A DNA stretch of 64,000 bases from Microbulbifer sp. MI-G (GTDB lineage: Bacteria > Pseudomonadota > Gammaproteobacteria > Pseudomonadales > Cellvibrionaceae): positions 1,973,501-2,037,500 of the forward strand of contig NZ_CP098023.1 of the NCBI RefSeq assembly GCF_030440425.1, given 5' to 3'. The position numbers were made by a program, and so were the translations under genes. Every line of letters begins with the position of its first letter. Position 1 is the stretch's first letter. Below are positions 50,838-59,662 of this stretch, in pieces. The notes beneath the pieces were generated by a model. The model saw only the letters and a list, made by a program, of their open reading frames with translations. It did not search any database and was not told the origin of the DNA.

Positions 50838-51011
50838 ATGACCAAACCTACTTTCGATATAGATGTTGCTGTCAAGGCGCTGCGTGAGGGCAAAGACCTC
50901 AGCGGCAAAGATGGCATTCTGTCTCCTCTGATCAAGTAGCTTGCCGAAGCAGCCATGAGCGCAGAATTGGAGGAATTCCTCGCCGGCGAGGGCAAGCCCA
51001 GCACACTTTAG
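50838..51011 (+). pseudogene. IS256-family transposase N-terminal fragment
   Basis: The frame reads 'MTKPTFDIDVAVKALREGKD' and 'GKDGILSPLIK', then a TAG, then 'LAEAAMSAELEEFLAGEGKP', which is the conserved N-terminus of mutator-type (IS256) transposases with one nonsense codon (TAG for CAG). It ends after 57 codons. It directly follows the 3' end of the second group II intron. Confidence 0.8.
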
Positions 51012-51473
51012 ATTAATCAATATTTCTTGCCAAAACGCTGCATACTGATTTTGGAATTGACAAATTTAGGAATATGTTGTAAAATTTATACTAATTTTTC
51101 GTTTTTTATAAAATTTTATCTCAATTTATTAACAATATGGGCAAAATACTACTATTGACGGTGGGACTCGAAAGCGATCTGATGTTCCGTTACTTAGTGG
51201 GATATGGCTTCCTGTGAGCTGGAAAATTCTTACTAGAGGCATATGATAGATTGTCGTAGCCAATAAAGCATCAGCATGGTTTGTAGTTATCAAATAAAAT
51301 ATATGTTGCAAATTACCAGAAAGCAATAATTAAGACTGCAAGAGGGGTCAGAACTTTATTTGGTGATCTTTGTCGCTAGTGGGCCATGCGGAAGAGCATC
51401 GCAAAGTCAATGGCATCCCTAAAATCACCTAATTTCTGGTAAAATCGGTCCAACTATCTCTCAGGTAGAGGTT
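51012..51473. other. AT-rich intergenic stretch
   Basis: About 460 bp between the IS256 fragment and the IS5 transposase. It is markedly AT-rich, with no recognisable gene. The last part should contain the left end of the IS5 element, but I could not match clear terminal repeats. Confidence 0.4.
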
Positions 51474-52498
51474 ATGCCAAAAATGCAGCCAAGCTTCTTA
51501 GATCTCGAAGAACGACATCGCAAGCTGAACGAGCGCGACCTGCTAATTATTCTGCAAAAGCTGATTGATTGGGAAGACTTTCTAAAAGCTTTGAATAAAG
51601 TTCATACAAAACCGCGAAAAAGCAATGCAGGACGAAAGCCCTTCGATGTCATTCTAATGCTCAAAGCGCTGGTAATGCAGCCTTTGTACAATTTATCAGA
51701 CGATGAACTAGAGTATCAGATACGCGACCGCTTTACATTTTGCCGGTTTCTCAACCTGAATCCGAAAGACAGAACGCCAGACGCCAGGACAACCTGGCTG
51801 TTTCGAGAACAATTGGTGAGCGCCGAGCCTATGAGGTCTCTCTTGCTCGAGTTCGATTTGCAGCTTGATGCACAGGACTACAAGGCTCAGAAAGGGCAAA
51901 TAGTTGATACCAGTTTTATTGATGCACCGAAGCAACGCAACAGTCGAGATGAGAACAAGGAAATTAAGGCCGGCAAAGTACCGGAAAAAATCGAGAAAAA
52001 ACCAAACGTAAAGCACCAGAAGGATCTGGATACGCGCTGGACCAAGAAAAATAATGAGACCCACTACGGGTATAAGAACCACGCCTGCGTGGACAACAAG
52101 CACAAACTGACCCGAGAATACGAGATCATCTCCGCCGAAGTGCACGACTCCCAAGTGTTCCTAGAACTGCTGAGCGACAATACTGTTTGGGTAGACAGCG
52201 CTTACTACAGTGAAGAAAGCGAGATTACATTGGAGGCGATGGGATGCCGCAGCCATGTGCATAAGAAAGGGAATCGGGGTAAGGCTCTTAGCAAGCGGGA
52301 CACGGAAGAGAGCCGTCGCAAGTCCAGAGCTCGAGTTAGAGTCGAACACATATTTGGGTCAATGGAAAATGAGCAGGCGGTAAGTTCGTGCAGACTATTG
52401 GGATTTTGCGTGCTGCGGTTAAGGTTGGCATGATGAATTTGATGTATAATATGCGTCGATTTATAAGCTTGCAGAGCCGACGTAAGTCGGCTGCATGA
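51474..52498 (+). pseudogene. IS5-family transposase, frameshifted near the C-terminus
   Basis: The first 300 residues are a good DDE_Tnp_1 transposase: 'GRKPFDVILMLKALVMQPLY', 'RDRFTFCRFLNLNPKDRTPD', 'GQIVDTSFIDAPKQRN', 'HYGYKNHACVDNKHKL', 'VWVDSAYYSEES' and 'RVRVEHIFGSMENEQ' with the Glu. Near 52377 one G is missing ('cag gcggtaag' where a GGC-GGT pair is expected), which shifts the frame and stops at 52433. The correct frame continues 'GKFVQTIGILRAAVKVGMMN' to 52498. A recent, single-base inactivation. Confidence 0.85.
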
Positions 52499-52922
52499 GG
52501 AATAAGGAGGAATCTTCCACGGAACAGGTCGAAATAGCGCTAAAACCCATCAAATATCATTTTTTTGCGGATTTCAGTAAGATTATGGTCGATAAAAAAG
52601 GGGAATCTCGAGGGCACTAAATTTTGCAGCTTTATGTGGATTTATAGAGGTGCTTCAAGTTTTTAATTTGAGTATTTTGCTAATAATTAGTGTATTTGAA
52701 GAGAGGTTTCACTTGCAGGCATCTACTGATCAGAGGCTACTTAGTTGACACTTTTGGTTTAAATGAGATGATGATTCGATAGTACATTTACAATAAAGAG
52801 GCTGAAGTGTATCGTCAAGAATAATCGATATTAGTAGGGTATAATTACCCTCTTTGAGGCTTTTACCGCGCCGCCGACTAGATGGCTGCAGATTCAATTT
52901 TAAAATATCTTCTGAAAAACTA
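52499..52922. other. Intergenic region upstream of polysaccharide operon B
   Basis: About 420 AT-rich bp with no gene. It should contain the right end of the IS5 element and the promoter for the operon starting at 52923. I could not fix either from sequence alone. Confidence 0.4.
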
Positions 52923-53465
52923 ATGAACACTAGAGATCATTTACTTGAAGTATTACGCGAAGAGATAGCTTCTTGCGAGTCCGAACTAGAAGGGGTTCGG
53001 AAAAGCCTTCGATATAAGGTTGGGGGATGGGTAATTGAAGCTTTTCCATTTGGCAGTAATACTATTTCAGTTTGCTTCAAGCTTGCAAGAGTTTATCTAA
53101 GTCGAATTAAAAAACGATCTACTGCAGCTACTTCTGCTTTCCCTTCTAAAGATTCATATCATACAAGATCATTGTCTAAGGTCGTGGTACTAGGAAGTAA
53201 ACTTCCAACGAACTTGTGTGCTAAAGCCGCATGGTGTACCGAAGACGTCGAATTGCTAACGAGAAGGTTAGATCAAGATAATCTGGGCGGCATTCTTATA
53301 TTGCGAAAACCAGACATTCGAGTTTTAAAGCGAGTAGAGAGATTGCGATTAATTGGGTGGTATGTTATCTGGTCTCCTCAAAAGGAAAGCTTATTGGGTT
53401 CAGAGGCATTAGTGGCTTATATAAAATCACACGCAGATCAGTACTTGGAAGAGAGTTGGGGATGA
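52923..53465 (+). CDS. Unknown 180-residue protein of the polysaccharide operon
   Basis: The ATG at 52923 is the most natural start; the open frame reaches back to 52854. Residues 1-30 form a short charged coiled coil ('LREEIASCESELEGVRKS') followed by 'LRYKVGGWVIEAFPFG', a version of the coiled-coil plus S-[FLY]-R-x-x-x linker seen in its glycosyltransferase neighbours. The rest ('KVVVLGSKLPTNLCAKAAWC', 'GGILILRKPDIRVLKRVERL') looks alpha/beta but matches no family I know. The stop overlaps the next start (ATGA). The context implies a role in glycan assembly, perhaps as a partner subunit of the next glycosyltransferase. Confidence 0.65.
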   Translation: MNTRDHLLEVLREEIASCESELEGVRKSLRYKVGGWVIEAFPFGSNTISVCFKLARVYLSRIKKRSTAATSAFPSKDSYHTRSLSKVVVLGSKLPTNLCAKAAWCTEDVELLTRRLDQDNLGGILILRKPDIRVLKRVERLRLIGWYVIWSPQKESLLGSEALVAYIKSHADQYLEESWG

Positions 53466-54532
53466 AAATTCTTTATGCATACCGATACGGTATAGTTGGC
53501 GGCGTTTATACTCAGCTCGCTTTACGTCGTAATGCGCTTCAGAGTTCTGGATTTAAATGTGAACTTTTTTTCAGTCAGGACAATAATCTGGGACAGGTAC
53601 TAAGAGAGCGTCATGGTATTCACTTTGGAACTGAGGTGTCATTTCGCAAGCTTGTACAAAAGGGCCGATTTGATTTTGTAGTGGTGATTGACTCCCCCGA
53701 GCTGCTTCGCGCCGCTGCAGGTCCTCTATACCGTCGTAATGCTGTTTATCTTGACGTGCACACTACCACGAGTACGGGGCTGACCTATCTTGGAGATATA
53801 GATCCAGCTAAATTAGCCGGTATAACTGTCCCGACTCATTATTCTGCTAAACTTGTGACGAAATGTTTAGAGAAAAATGTACCGGATATCCATGTGCTGC
53901 CAAATATTCTGCAAACATCGCTTTTCACTCCTGCTTCTAAACCCAGAATAAAAGCTGGGTTGAAAAAAAAACAACATGCTTCGAGAGAATTCGTTTGGGT
54001 TGGAAAGCTCGATCACCACAAGAATTGGCGCTTGGCGTTGATATATATAGCAATGCTTCAAGATCATTTGGGTGACGTCCGTTTAAGTATAGTGGGTGGC
54101 AGCACGGCATCAACAAGCCAAACCGCGGCTTTCTTTGAGTTAGCTTACAGGCTTGAAATTTCAGATAGAGTGTATTGGGTTGATAGAATAGATAACTCTA
54201 AGCTAGTAGAGATCTACAGGCAATGTGCTGTTACTGGTGGGGCTATGTTGGTGACTTCTCGAGACGAATCTTTTGGCATGGCAGCTGCAGAAGCATTGCT
54301 ATGCGGTTGTCCATTAATCACTAACGATCTTCCAGTTTTTCGAGAGGTTTATCCTGATTCCCCTCTAATAAATCGGGTCAATATTTGGAATCCTAAACAG
54401 GTTATTAAGGCGGCCGAGACACTCTTCAAGCAGCAAGACAGAGCTGAGGTGATCAACTTGCATTGTTATCTGGCAGAAAAATATGGCCCTGGGACTTTTA
54501 TCGATTCATTCAAAGGTTTGTTTGGAGTATGA
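53462..54532 (+). CDS. Glycosyltransferase family 4
   Basis: This 356-residue cytoplasmic GT-B enzyme starts at 53462, overlapping the previous stop (ATGA), and begins 'MKILYAYRYGIVGGVYTQLA'. The C-terminal nucleotide-sugar domain has 'EFVWVGKLDHHKNWRLALIY', 'LSIVGGSTAS' and the acidic motif 'SRDESFGMAAAEALLCGCPL', the E(x7)E signature of GT4. The donor sugar and linkage are unknown. It is coupled on both sides to neighbours in the same operon. Confidence 0.88.
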   Translation: MKILYAYRYGIVGGVYTQLALRRNALQSSGFKCELFFSQDNNLGQVLRERHGIHFGTEVSFRKLVQKGRFDFVVVIDSPELLRAAAGPLYRRNAVYLDVHTTTSTGLTYLGDIDPAKLAGITVPTHYSAKLVTKCLEKNVPDIHVLPNILQTSLFTPASKPRIKAGLKKKQHASREFVWVGKLDHHKNWRLALIYIAMLQDHLGDVRLSIVGGSTASTSQTAAFFELAYRLEISDRVYWVDRIDNSKLVEIYRQCAVTGGAMLVTSRDESFGMAAAEALLCGCPLITNDLPVFREVYPDSPLINRVNIWNPKQVIKAAETLFKQQDRAEVINLHCYLAEKYGPGTFIDSFKGLFGV

Positions 54533-55851
54533 ATTCTTCTGATTCTAGAGAGGCTCTAGAGCGTGAATTGGCGGCGTTGCAGGTAGAGTATCACCGAGTC
54601 CTTGAAAGTAACAGCTTTCGGCTGGGGCGCTTGCTTATTGAGGCGACTCGCTCACCGCTTGCTCTATTGCGTCTGCCAATAACTCTTATAAACTTTTTTC
54701 GTACGCTGAGACGTCAAAGCCGACCACCTGGGCCAGGATCTATACAATACGAAATGGTTCGCAAGCAATGGTTGAGTCTTGTTGAAGAAATAAATAAATC
54801 AGGTAGTAAAGAGCTGGTATTTCTTTTTTCCGGTACCACCTGTATTCAAGGAACACGAGGTAATCGCCCCATACGTCAGGCGCAAGCCTTGCTAGCGCGT
54901 GGCGTACCCGTTTTCTTCAGCTACCATCGAACAAGATTCACTGAAAGTTTGCCTGTTCATAATTCAGTTGGACTGGTGCAAAGCCCTGTAGATATTACAT
55001 TGCAGTTACTCAATGATATTTCAGCTGTTAGTTTAGGTGATATTCGCAAGCTATTTATTATATCCTATCCATTCGAGGGTATTGAAAGCTATGTAGACAA
55101 GTTTCGTTCACAGGGATGGTCCATTATTTATGACTGTCGGGATGACTGGGAAGAATTTGCCAAGGTTGGAATGGCAAAATGGTTTCATGCTGAAGTTGAA
55201 CGCAAATTGGTGGCTACTGTCGACCGGACTTATTGTGTGTCCAGACCTCTTGTAGATAAATTGAGCCTGCTGGTGCCCGACAGTTGTGTGAAGTTAATGC
55301 CTAATGCAGTGGGGAAAGATATTATTCCGAATAACTATAAACATGAACCGGCATTATTTCCTAGGGTGGTGGGTTATTTTGGACATCTTTCCGCAGCTTG
55401 GTTTAATTGGGAGGCTTTCAAGGAGATTGTTCAATTACTCCCGCAATATCAGTTTGAAGTGATTGGGCACTCAGCTCCAAGCGAATTTGAATTACCCGAG
55501 AATGTGCTTTTTCTAGGTCCAAGGCCCTGGCAGGAGCTTCACCGTTACGCAACACGCTGGAGTGCAGGTATTATTCCATTTCGGATGGGGCGTCTAGCCG
55601 ATGGTGTCGACCCAATAAAAATATATGAGTACTTAGCATTTGGCCTGCCAGTAGTTTCTTTTGTAATGCCCCAGATCAGCGATTATCCATATACTACCAC
55701 TGTAAGCACAGTGGAAGAGTTTTGTTGCGCTCTGAAAGCTGCCTGTGAGGAAGTGCCGAAGCATGAAATAATAGAGGCTTTCCTTACCCATAATACCTGG
55801 GAAGCCCGTGCCGAAGAATTACTATCTATTTTCGGAGATCCGGTATCGTGA
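54529..55851 (+). CDS. Glycosyltransferase (GT-B, GT1/GT4-like) with N-terminal coiled-coil linker
   Basis: The ATG at 54529 overlaps the previous stop; the protein has 440 residues. Residues 1-60 carry the coiled coil 'EALERELAALQVEYHRVLES' followed by 'NSFRLGRLLIEATRSPLALL', the linker shared with other locus proteins. The GT-B body contains 'FLFSGTTCIQGTRGNRPIRQ', 'IYDCRDDWEEFAKVG', 'RTYCVSRPLVDKL', 'GYFGHLSAAWFNWE' and 'GVDPIKIYEYLAFGLPVVSF'. The last motif is the donor-binding Glu region. Sugar specificity is unknown. Confidence 0.85.
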   Translation: MNSSDSREALERELAALQVEYHRVLESNSFRLGRLLIEATRSPLALLRLPITLINFFRTLRRQSRPPGPGSIQYEMVRKQWLSLVEEINKSGSKELVFLFSGTTCIQGTRGNRPIRQAQALLARGVPVFFSYHRTRFTESLPVHNSVGLVQSPVDITLQLLNDISAVSLGDIRKLFIISYPFEGIESYVDKFRSQGWSIIYDCRDDWEEFAKVGMAKWFHAEVERKLVATVDRTYCVSRPLVDKLSLLVPDSCVKLMPNAVGKDIIPNNYKHEPALFPRVVGYFGHLSAAWFNWEAFKEIVQLLPQYQFEVIGHSAPSEFELPENVLFLGPRPWQELHRYATRWSAGIIPFRMGRLADGVDPIKIYEYLAFGLPVVSFVMPQISDYPYTTTVSTVEEFCCALKAACEEVPKHEIIEAFLTHNTWEARAEELLSIFGDPVS

Positions 55852-57614
55852 TAGCTGATGTTTTAAGCGTGTTGCGGTGGTGTATTTCCTTAGCAAGTAA
55901 GTTTGGTAGAGTGGTCTTTTGGCGAACAGCGTTAATAGTTTTTCTCACGCTGATTTCTCAGGTTTCCACCCTGTTGGCATCATTTCTACCTTTGAAAGTT
56001 GTTATTCTGCTTGGCTCTGAGCGCATGCCAAGCTATCTGCCAGAATGGTTGGCTGCCTATGGTAGAGAGCCGCTGATTATTGGCCTTAGTATAACCACTA
56101 TTGGTTTCTTTCTAATACACATGCTAAGTGAGCGCTTGATCGTAGTAGTTACCACACAAGGTGCCCGCCGCATATTAGCCAAAAACTACAAAATGGTCTT
56201 GTTTGAAAACCAAGAAGAAATTGCTGCTAACGCTTATTTAAGACTTTCCGATGCTCTAGCGTCCGTGGTTTTTTCTGGATTTGCATTGCTTGGAATTTTT
56301 ATTTTATATAAAGATATGGCTCTGCTGGTAATTGCTTACTTTATTGTGGCAATACTGATGTTTTTGAGTGTTGTGAGATCAAATTTATTTCTTCGCGAAT
56401 ATCTAGAAGGTAAATTTCAAAAAATTATAACTTTTGCATCAGGTATAGGCTTCTTTTGTGTGTTTTTCTATTTGGTGGCGGATTTCATTTTTTTTGAACC
56501 ACCCTCGGTATTTGTGGCGATAGTATCCTTGTTGTTGAGTCGCCAGTTACTAAATAGAGTGGCTGCTTTCATACGAGATGTAAATGCTTTGAATATTCTT
56601 AGGGTTAAGATTGATGCACTGTTTTTTCATAACAAAGTATTACTTTCTAACCAGTCAAAAAAACGTAAATCGATTTGGCCTCTGTTTGGGCCTGATATTC
56701 GGAAGAGTTGGGTGAATACCATATTCAAAGAAATTGTTCAAGGCTGGTATGGCATAGATCAGATTCGCTGGCACCCCTCAAGTGTAAACAATTTGGGTCT
56801 CCTCAGAGTATCGGGAGAAAAAAAATCTGAAAACTATCTGATTAAGCTTTACGACAGGAATCGCAAGTCTCTTGCTTTGCATGAGCTGGATCTGTTGAGG
56901 GATCCCCCAGATGGATTGCTTGCGCCACAGTTAATCGGAGTCACGACTTTGGATGATTTTCCATGCCAAGTGTATAAGTTTCAAGAAGAATTTTTATTAT
57001 GTTCGTTAAAAGACGCAAGAGCTGCAGTAGCTGAAATAAAGAAACAATTGCTCACAGTGGAGCCACCAAAGATACTAATTCAGCGCTATCAACGCTCGAA
57101 GGCTCATATTTGGCAGCGATTGTGTGAGCAAAAAATTTGGCAATTAAATATTGCAACATGTACTGCCGAACAAGAACAGCAGGTGGCAAAGTTAATGAAA
57201 CAGTGGCCTAATTTGAAGAAATATTTAGCTGTGTTGCCACTAGCTTTTGTCAATCCTAACATGCAAGCACAGAATATTATGACTATACCTGAATCCAATA
57301 CTTTTTTACTTATTAATTGGAGTAGATGGTCGTTGGAGCCCATTGGCGTTGGCTTTGAGATAGATAGAATTGGGCTTGATCAACTGGAGAGAAGCTTGTT
57401 GGCAGCATCAGTAATTCGTCCTTCACTAAGTGATGTTGATCTGAAAGCGGTTGAGTTATCTGCTTTGGTCGCAGTATTAGAGCAGCATTGTATTCGACAG
57501 CAATTTTTGGAAGGGTTAAAGATTGTTTGTCGAATACTGAATTGCCTCGAGATACTAGAACAAAAAACCACTAATAAAGAAGTAGCAATTGAATCTTGCA
57601 AATTGGTAAATTGA
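55848..57614 (+). CDS. Fusion of ABC-exporter-like membrane domain with a degenerate kinase-fold (APH-like) domain
   Basis: A GTG start at 55848 overlaps the previous stop (GTGA), giving 588 residues. Residues 20-245 have about six membrane helices ('TALIVFLTLISQVSTLLASF', 'FFCVFFYLVADFIFF') and resemble a type I ABC exporter membrane domain, but there is no Walker A, no LSGGQ and no ATPase domain. Residues about 300-560 look like an aminoglycoside-phosphotransferase/kinase fold: 'YLIKLYDRNRKSLALHELDL' keeps the ATP-lysine and the helix-C Glu, while the catalytic HGDxxxxN becomes 'VNPNMQAQNI' and the metal Asp becomes Asn in 'LLINWSRW'. It therefore looks like a pseudokinase tethered to a membrane module, in a glycan operon. 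Role unknown. Confidence 0.7.
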   Translation: MIADVLSVLRWCISLASKFGRVVFWRTALIVFLTLISQVSTLLASFLPLKVVILLGSERMPSYLPEWLAAYGREPLIIGLSITTIGFFLIHMLSERLIVVVTTQGARRILAKNYKMVLFENQEEIAANAYLRLSDALASVVFSGFALLGIFILYKDMALLVIAYFIVAILMFLSVVRSNLFLREYLEGKFQKIITFASGIGFFCVFFYLVADFIFFEPPSVFVAIVSLLLSRQLLNRVAAFIRDVNALNILRVKIDALFFHNKVLLSNQSKKRKSIWPLFGPDIRKSWVNTIFKEIVQGWYGIDQIRWHPSSVNNLGLLRVSGEKKSENYLIKLYDRNRKSLALHELDLLRDPPDGLLAPQLIGVTTLDDFPCQVYKFQEEFLLCSLKDARAAVAEIKKQLLTVEPPKILIQRYQRSKAHIWQRLCEQKIWQLNIATCTAEQEQQVAKLMKQWPNLKKYLAVLPLAFVNPNMQAQNIMTIPESNTFLLINWSRWSLEPIGVGFEIDRIGLDQLERSLLAASVIRPSLSDVDLKAVELSALVAVLEQHCIRQQFLEGLKIVCRILNCLEILEQKTTNKEVAIESCKLVN

Positions 57615-57658
57615 TTTACAGGCTTGTATTTTCTGAATTTTGAAAAACAGGGAGTCAA

Positions 57659-58528
57659 ATGTATTTAAGTTTTACCGTTGTTATTCCAATTTATGAGCAA
57701 TGGCATTTTATTCCTGAACTTCTTGAGTGTCTGAGTGTTCAGACATATAGAGCCGGACTTGTTGAGATTTTATTAATTGATAATGGATCAACTCAGGTTT
57801 GTATTCCAAAAGAAATTCCTGACAATGTAAAAATTCTATATTGTAATACCCGCGGATCCTATGCCGCAAGAAATTGTGGTTTGCATTATGCCCGCGGAGA
57901 GTGGATATTCTTTACTGATGCGGATTGTTTACCATCTGAAAATTGGTTCGAAGAAGTGGTCAAAAAAATATACTCTACCAAATTGAATGATTTTTTTATT
58001 GCTGGTAGAGTAGACTCGATTAGTGAAAGAAAGAAACCTACAGCTTATGAAATCTATGATATTGTTAAGGGGATACCCCAGGAGCATTATGTTAGAAGAG
58101 GTTATGCTGCGACTGCGAATTTAGTAGTACCCAGAAAATTGATAAAAAAAATTTCTGGATTTAATGAGCGACTTTATTCTGGGGGAGATGCAGATTTTTG
58201 TCGTAGAGCAAGACAAAATAATTTTAAAATTGTCTACGCTCATTCTGCACTAATACGACATCGAACTAGATCGAGCTGGGAGGAAATTGCAACAAAGGCA
58301 CGTAGAGTTAAAGGTGGACAGTTAGTCTGTAAATCTTTAAAATATAAAATCTGGATTTTTTTTCGTACTTTTTTATCCCCAATTATTACAATATTCCGTT
58401 TATTAAAAAAAAATCAGTTTACAGTGAAGTATAGATTGCTCGCCGCGTGGGTATATTTGCGTGTTTGGGTGGCTGAGTTGATGGAGATGTTTCGTGTCAT
58501 GTTAGGTGGTAAACCAGAGCATCGATAA
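57659..58528 (+). CDS. Glycosyltransferase family 2
   Basis: This 289-residue GT-A enzyme starts at 57659 after GGAG. Motifs: 'FTVVIPIYEQWHFIPELLEC', 'LIDNGSTQV', 'GSYAARNCGLHYARGEWIFF' and the DxD-type 'TDADCLPSENWFEE'. The acceptor-side segment 'RLYSGGDADFCRRARQN' gives the ED-like motif. The C-terminus has a hydrophobic amphipathic segment ('IWIFFRTFLSPIITIFRLL') that could attach it to the membrane. It is 44 bp after the membrane-pseudokinase gene. Confidence 0.9.
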   Translation: MYLSFTVVIPIYEQWHFIPELLECLSVQTYRAGLVEILLIDNGSTQVCIPKEIPDNVKILYCNTRGSYAARNCGLHYARGEWIFFTDADCLPSENWFEEVVKKIYSTKLNDFFIAGRVDSISERKKPTAYEIYDIVKGIPQEHYVRRGYAATANLVVPRKLIKKISGFNERLYSGGDADFCRRARQNNFKIVYAHSALIRHRTRSSWEEIATKARRVKGGQLVCKSLKYKIWIFFRTFLSPIITIFRLLKKNQFTVKYRLLAAWVYLRVWVAELMEMFRVMLGGKPEHR

Positions 58529-59662
58529 AATTGTTATTGCTTAAGTGTATTTTCTTATTTTAATCATTACGTGAATTCAACTCTGATATGTATTATTTGA
58601 AGAAGTAGGAAAAGAGGTCAGGTGAGGGTAGATTTAATCGCTTTTTCTTCGATCAAAGAGATGAAGTGATGACCAAGGATTGCAATTAGATAACTTATTA
58701 TCAAAGATGCCAAATTTCAGGCTAGTCAAAAGTGATTTGAACCAAAGAGCGGTATTTTAAGCCATCGACGTAAGTCAATTTACAATGAGTAGGGAGCTGG
58801 CAAGAAATACTGGTGGTAGAGGATGTCGTCACAAGCAGGCGAAAGAAAAAGCATAACAGCGGCGCAAAGGTGCTGCCAAACTCACTAAGCTGACACCTTA
58901 ATTATTAAGCACTCACTATGTTTAGAGTTCAGTCCAGAAAGATCTCGAGTTGGCTTCTGAATAATCGAGAGCAGCTGATTAACCACGAGAACATCTATTC
59001 CATATTTGGACGGACAGGCAGTCTGAAGAAGGTCTTTATATATACCTAAGTTGTAAGAGCAAGAGATACGTCAAGCGTCGTAATGGTAAATCGGCACGGG
59101 GCAGATAAGGAATCGAGTGAACATGGATGACTGCCCTATGGTTGTTGACGAAAAATCATGCATAGATGATTAGCAAGTATATATAGGGATAGTTAAAGGT
59201 CGCAGCGATGCCTAGGTAACCATCGTAGAGTAGATAACGAGCTTCATAGTATCCATACAGGTTAACTGCAAGAGTGCAGCAGACATTGCCCAGGCTACTA
59301 TCCCACTGCTTAGCCTATTTAAGTATATTGTTCAACCATTGCAGCTGACAACAGGAAAAAATTGACGTATCATGAAAAATTAGTTCGTTGCTCTCTACTG
59401 ATGTCTTCTTTTTAACCCGACCCTTTAGCTCTTGTGCGGGAGGAAAATACTAAACTCTTGCTGAGCCAATATTTCCTGAAAGATATAAGCTTGAAGAAAC
59501 TGATGTGGATAGAGGTGCGAAGTCCAATTTCTACCCCGAGAAAAGAGCTGGTGTATAAAACATCAAGCCAGTTATGGGCAGTTATAGAGCTGTTTTAATA
59601 GCATAGACTGTGATGCATTTCGGAATTGAATTTAAATTTTATTAGGTTTAGTAACTATTTTG
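58529..59662. other. Gene-free interval holding an IS30 relic
   Basis: More than 1.1 kb without an intact gene between two GT2 genes. Most of it (about 58757-59600) is recognisable as a decayed IS30-type transposase, listed separately. The flanks are AT-rich and featureless. Confidence 0.7.
58757..59600 (+). pseudogene. Heavily decayed IS30-family transposase
   Basis: Short pieces in several frames follow the IS30 order: 'MSRELARNTGGRGCRHKQAK' near 58785, 'FSPERSRVGF' near 58930, 'LINHENIYSIFGRTG' near 58980, 'CKSKRYVKRRNGKSARG' near 59050, 'QIRNRVNMDDCP' near 59105, and 'AADNRKKLTYHEKL' near 59345, corresponding to the usual 'TADNGKEF..HE' catalytic region. Many stops and indels separate them. 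None of this shows up as an open reading frame. Confidence 0.7.
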
